From: Archaeoglobales archaeon
GTDB lineage: Archaea; Halobacteriota; Archaeoglobi; Archaeoglobales; Archaeoglobaceae
Direction: 5' to 3'
Assembly (NCBI GenBank): GCA_003663055.1
Contig: QMZF01000087.1
Span: forward strand, 1 to 5,667
DNA: 5,667 bases
Under the pieces are notes generated by a model. It saw only the letters and a list, made by a program, of their open reading frames with translations. It was not told the DNA's origin and searched no databases. A program made the translations under genes and the position numbers. This document shows positions 5,529 through 5,667 of this stretch, piece after piece. The stretch's first letter is position 1. The number at the start of each line of letters is the position of its first letter.

Positions 5529-5667
5529 TCTGATGACATTTAGACTTGCTGCAATCGCAGCGAGATCTATCGCCTTGAGAGAGTCATCTTTATGCTCTCG
5601 CCATCGTAGATTCCTTTCCGGCAAAGCAATCGGCATGCTCTCGATCCCATACCTGTTGGCGTTAAGC

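Larger units (their letters stand above)
5367..5667 (-). pseudogene. remnant of an unrecognised gene, frame-disrupted, 5' part outside window
   Basis: No intact ORF of normal size covers this stretch. On the minus strand it reads as protein-like pieces alternating between two frames: LNANRYGIESMPIALPE (5666-5616), GIYDGESIKMTLS (5614-5576), KAIDLAAIAASLNVIRIDS (5576-5520), a piece ending VELYGYTGFATYKARADEK (to 5438), then a piece containing LSIGEIEVSQSWTIIKII and a TAA at 5367-5369. Joined, they give about 100 residues of mixed charged and hydrophobic sequence with no obvious family. The last switch falls in an A6 run (minus strand), a typical indel site. The first frame alone is open from the window edge to a TGA at 5517-5519, so a shorter intact C-terminus is an alternative. 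The join is inference from composition only; it may be a decayed gene or sequencing indels. Confidence 0.4.

Noticed and set aside
5529..5535. CTGATGA box-C-like sequence, considered as a C/D box guide RNA
   Set aside because: No matching D box (CTGA) follows within about 60 bases and no C'/D' pair is visible.
5533..5667. Open plus-strand frame running off the right edge
   Set aside because: The Arg/Ser/Leu-rich translation looks like antisense of the minus-strand remnant and has no promoter or Shine-Dalgarno.

Overview
The window looks like a chromosomal segment of a euryarchaeon, most likely from or near the Archaeoglobales. The evidence is a small subunit of DNA polymerase D (found only in archaea), a signal peptidase of the archaeal/ER type, an archaeal DUF126 protein (small subunit of phosphomevalonate dehydratase), a macro-domain protein resembling Archaeoglobus AF1521, AT-rich TATA-like boxes about 26 bases before several start codons, and Shine-Dalgarno sequences matching the archaeal 16S tail. 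The species cannot be fixed from sequence alone.

Layout, left to right. Positions 1-1323 (minus) hold the N-terminal 441 codons of an anaerobic (class III) ribonucleotide reductase, cut by the left window edge. Positions 1392-3314 (minus) hold a compact three-gene operon transcribed as macro-domain protein, then DUF126/phosphomevalonate dehydratase small subunit, then a site-2-protease-like membrane metalloprotease. Its last two genes start with TTG and overlap the preceding stop. Positions 3398-4867 (minus) hold the polymerase D small subunit DP1, followed by a T7 tract that probably ends its transcript. Positions 4886-5374 (plus) hold signal peptidase I, divergent from DP1 with only 18 bp between the two start codons. 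Positions 5367-5667 contain no intact gene. On the minus strand this stretch reads as protein-like sequence that switches between two frames several times and ends in a stop overlapping the signal peptidase stop. I read it as a decayed, or indel-damaged, convergent gene.

Functionally the window is mostly housekeeping: dNTP synthesis and replication (NrdD, DP1), secretion and membrane proteolysis (signal peptidase, S2P), isoprenoid/lipid biosynthesis (DUF126) and ADP-ribose metabolism (macro domain). I found no mobile element, CRISPR array, defence island, tRNA or rRNA, and nothing that I would call a new biological system. The points most worth a second look are the very tight divergent start region of DP1 and signal peptidase with its symmetric AAAGATATC repeat, the broken gene at the right edge, and the macro/DUF126/S2P operon, in which the dehydratase small subunit is not next to its large subunit.
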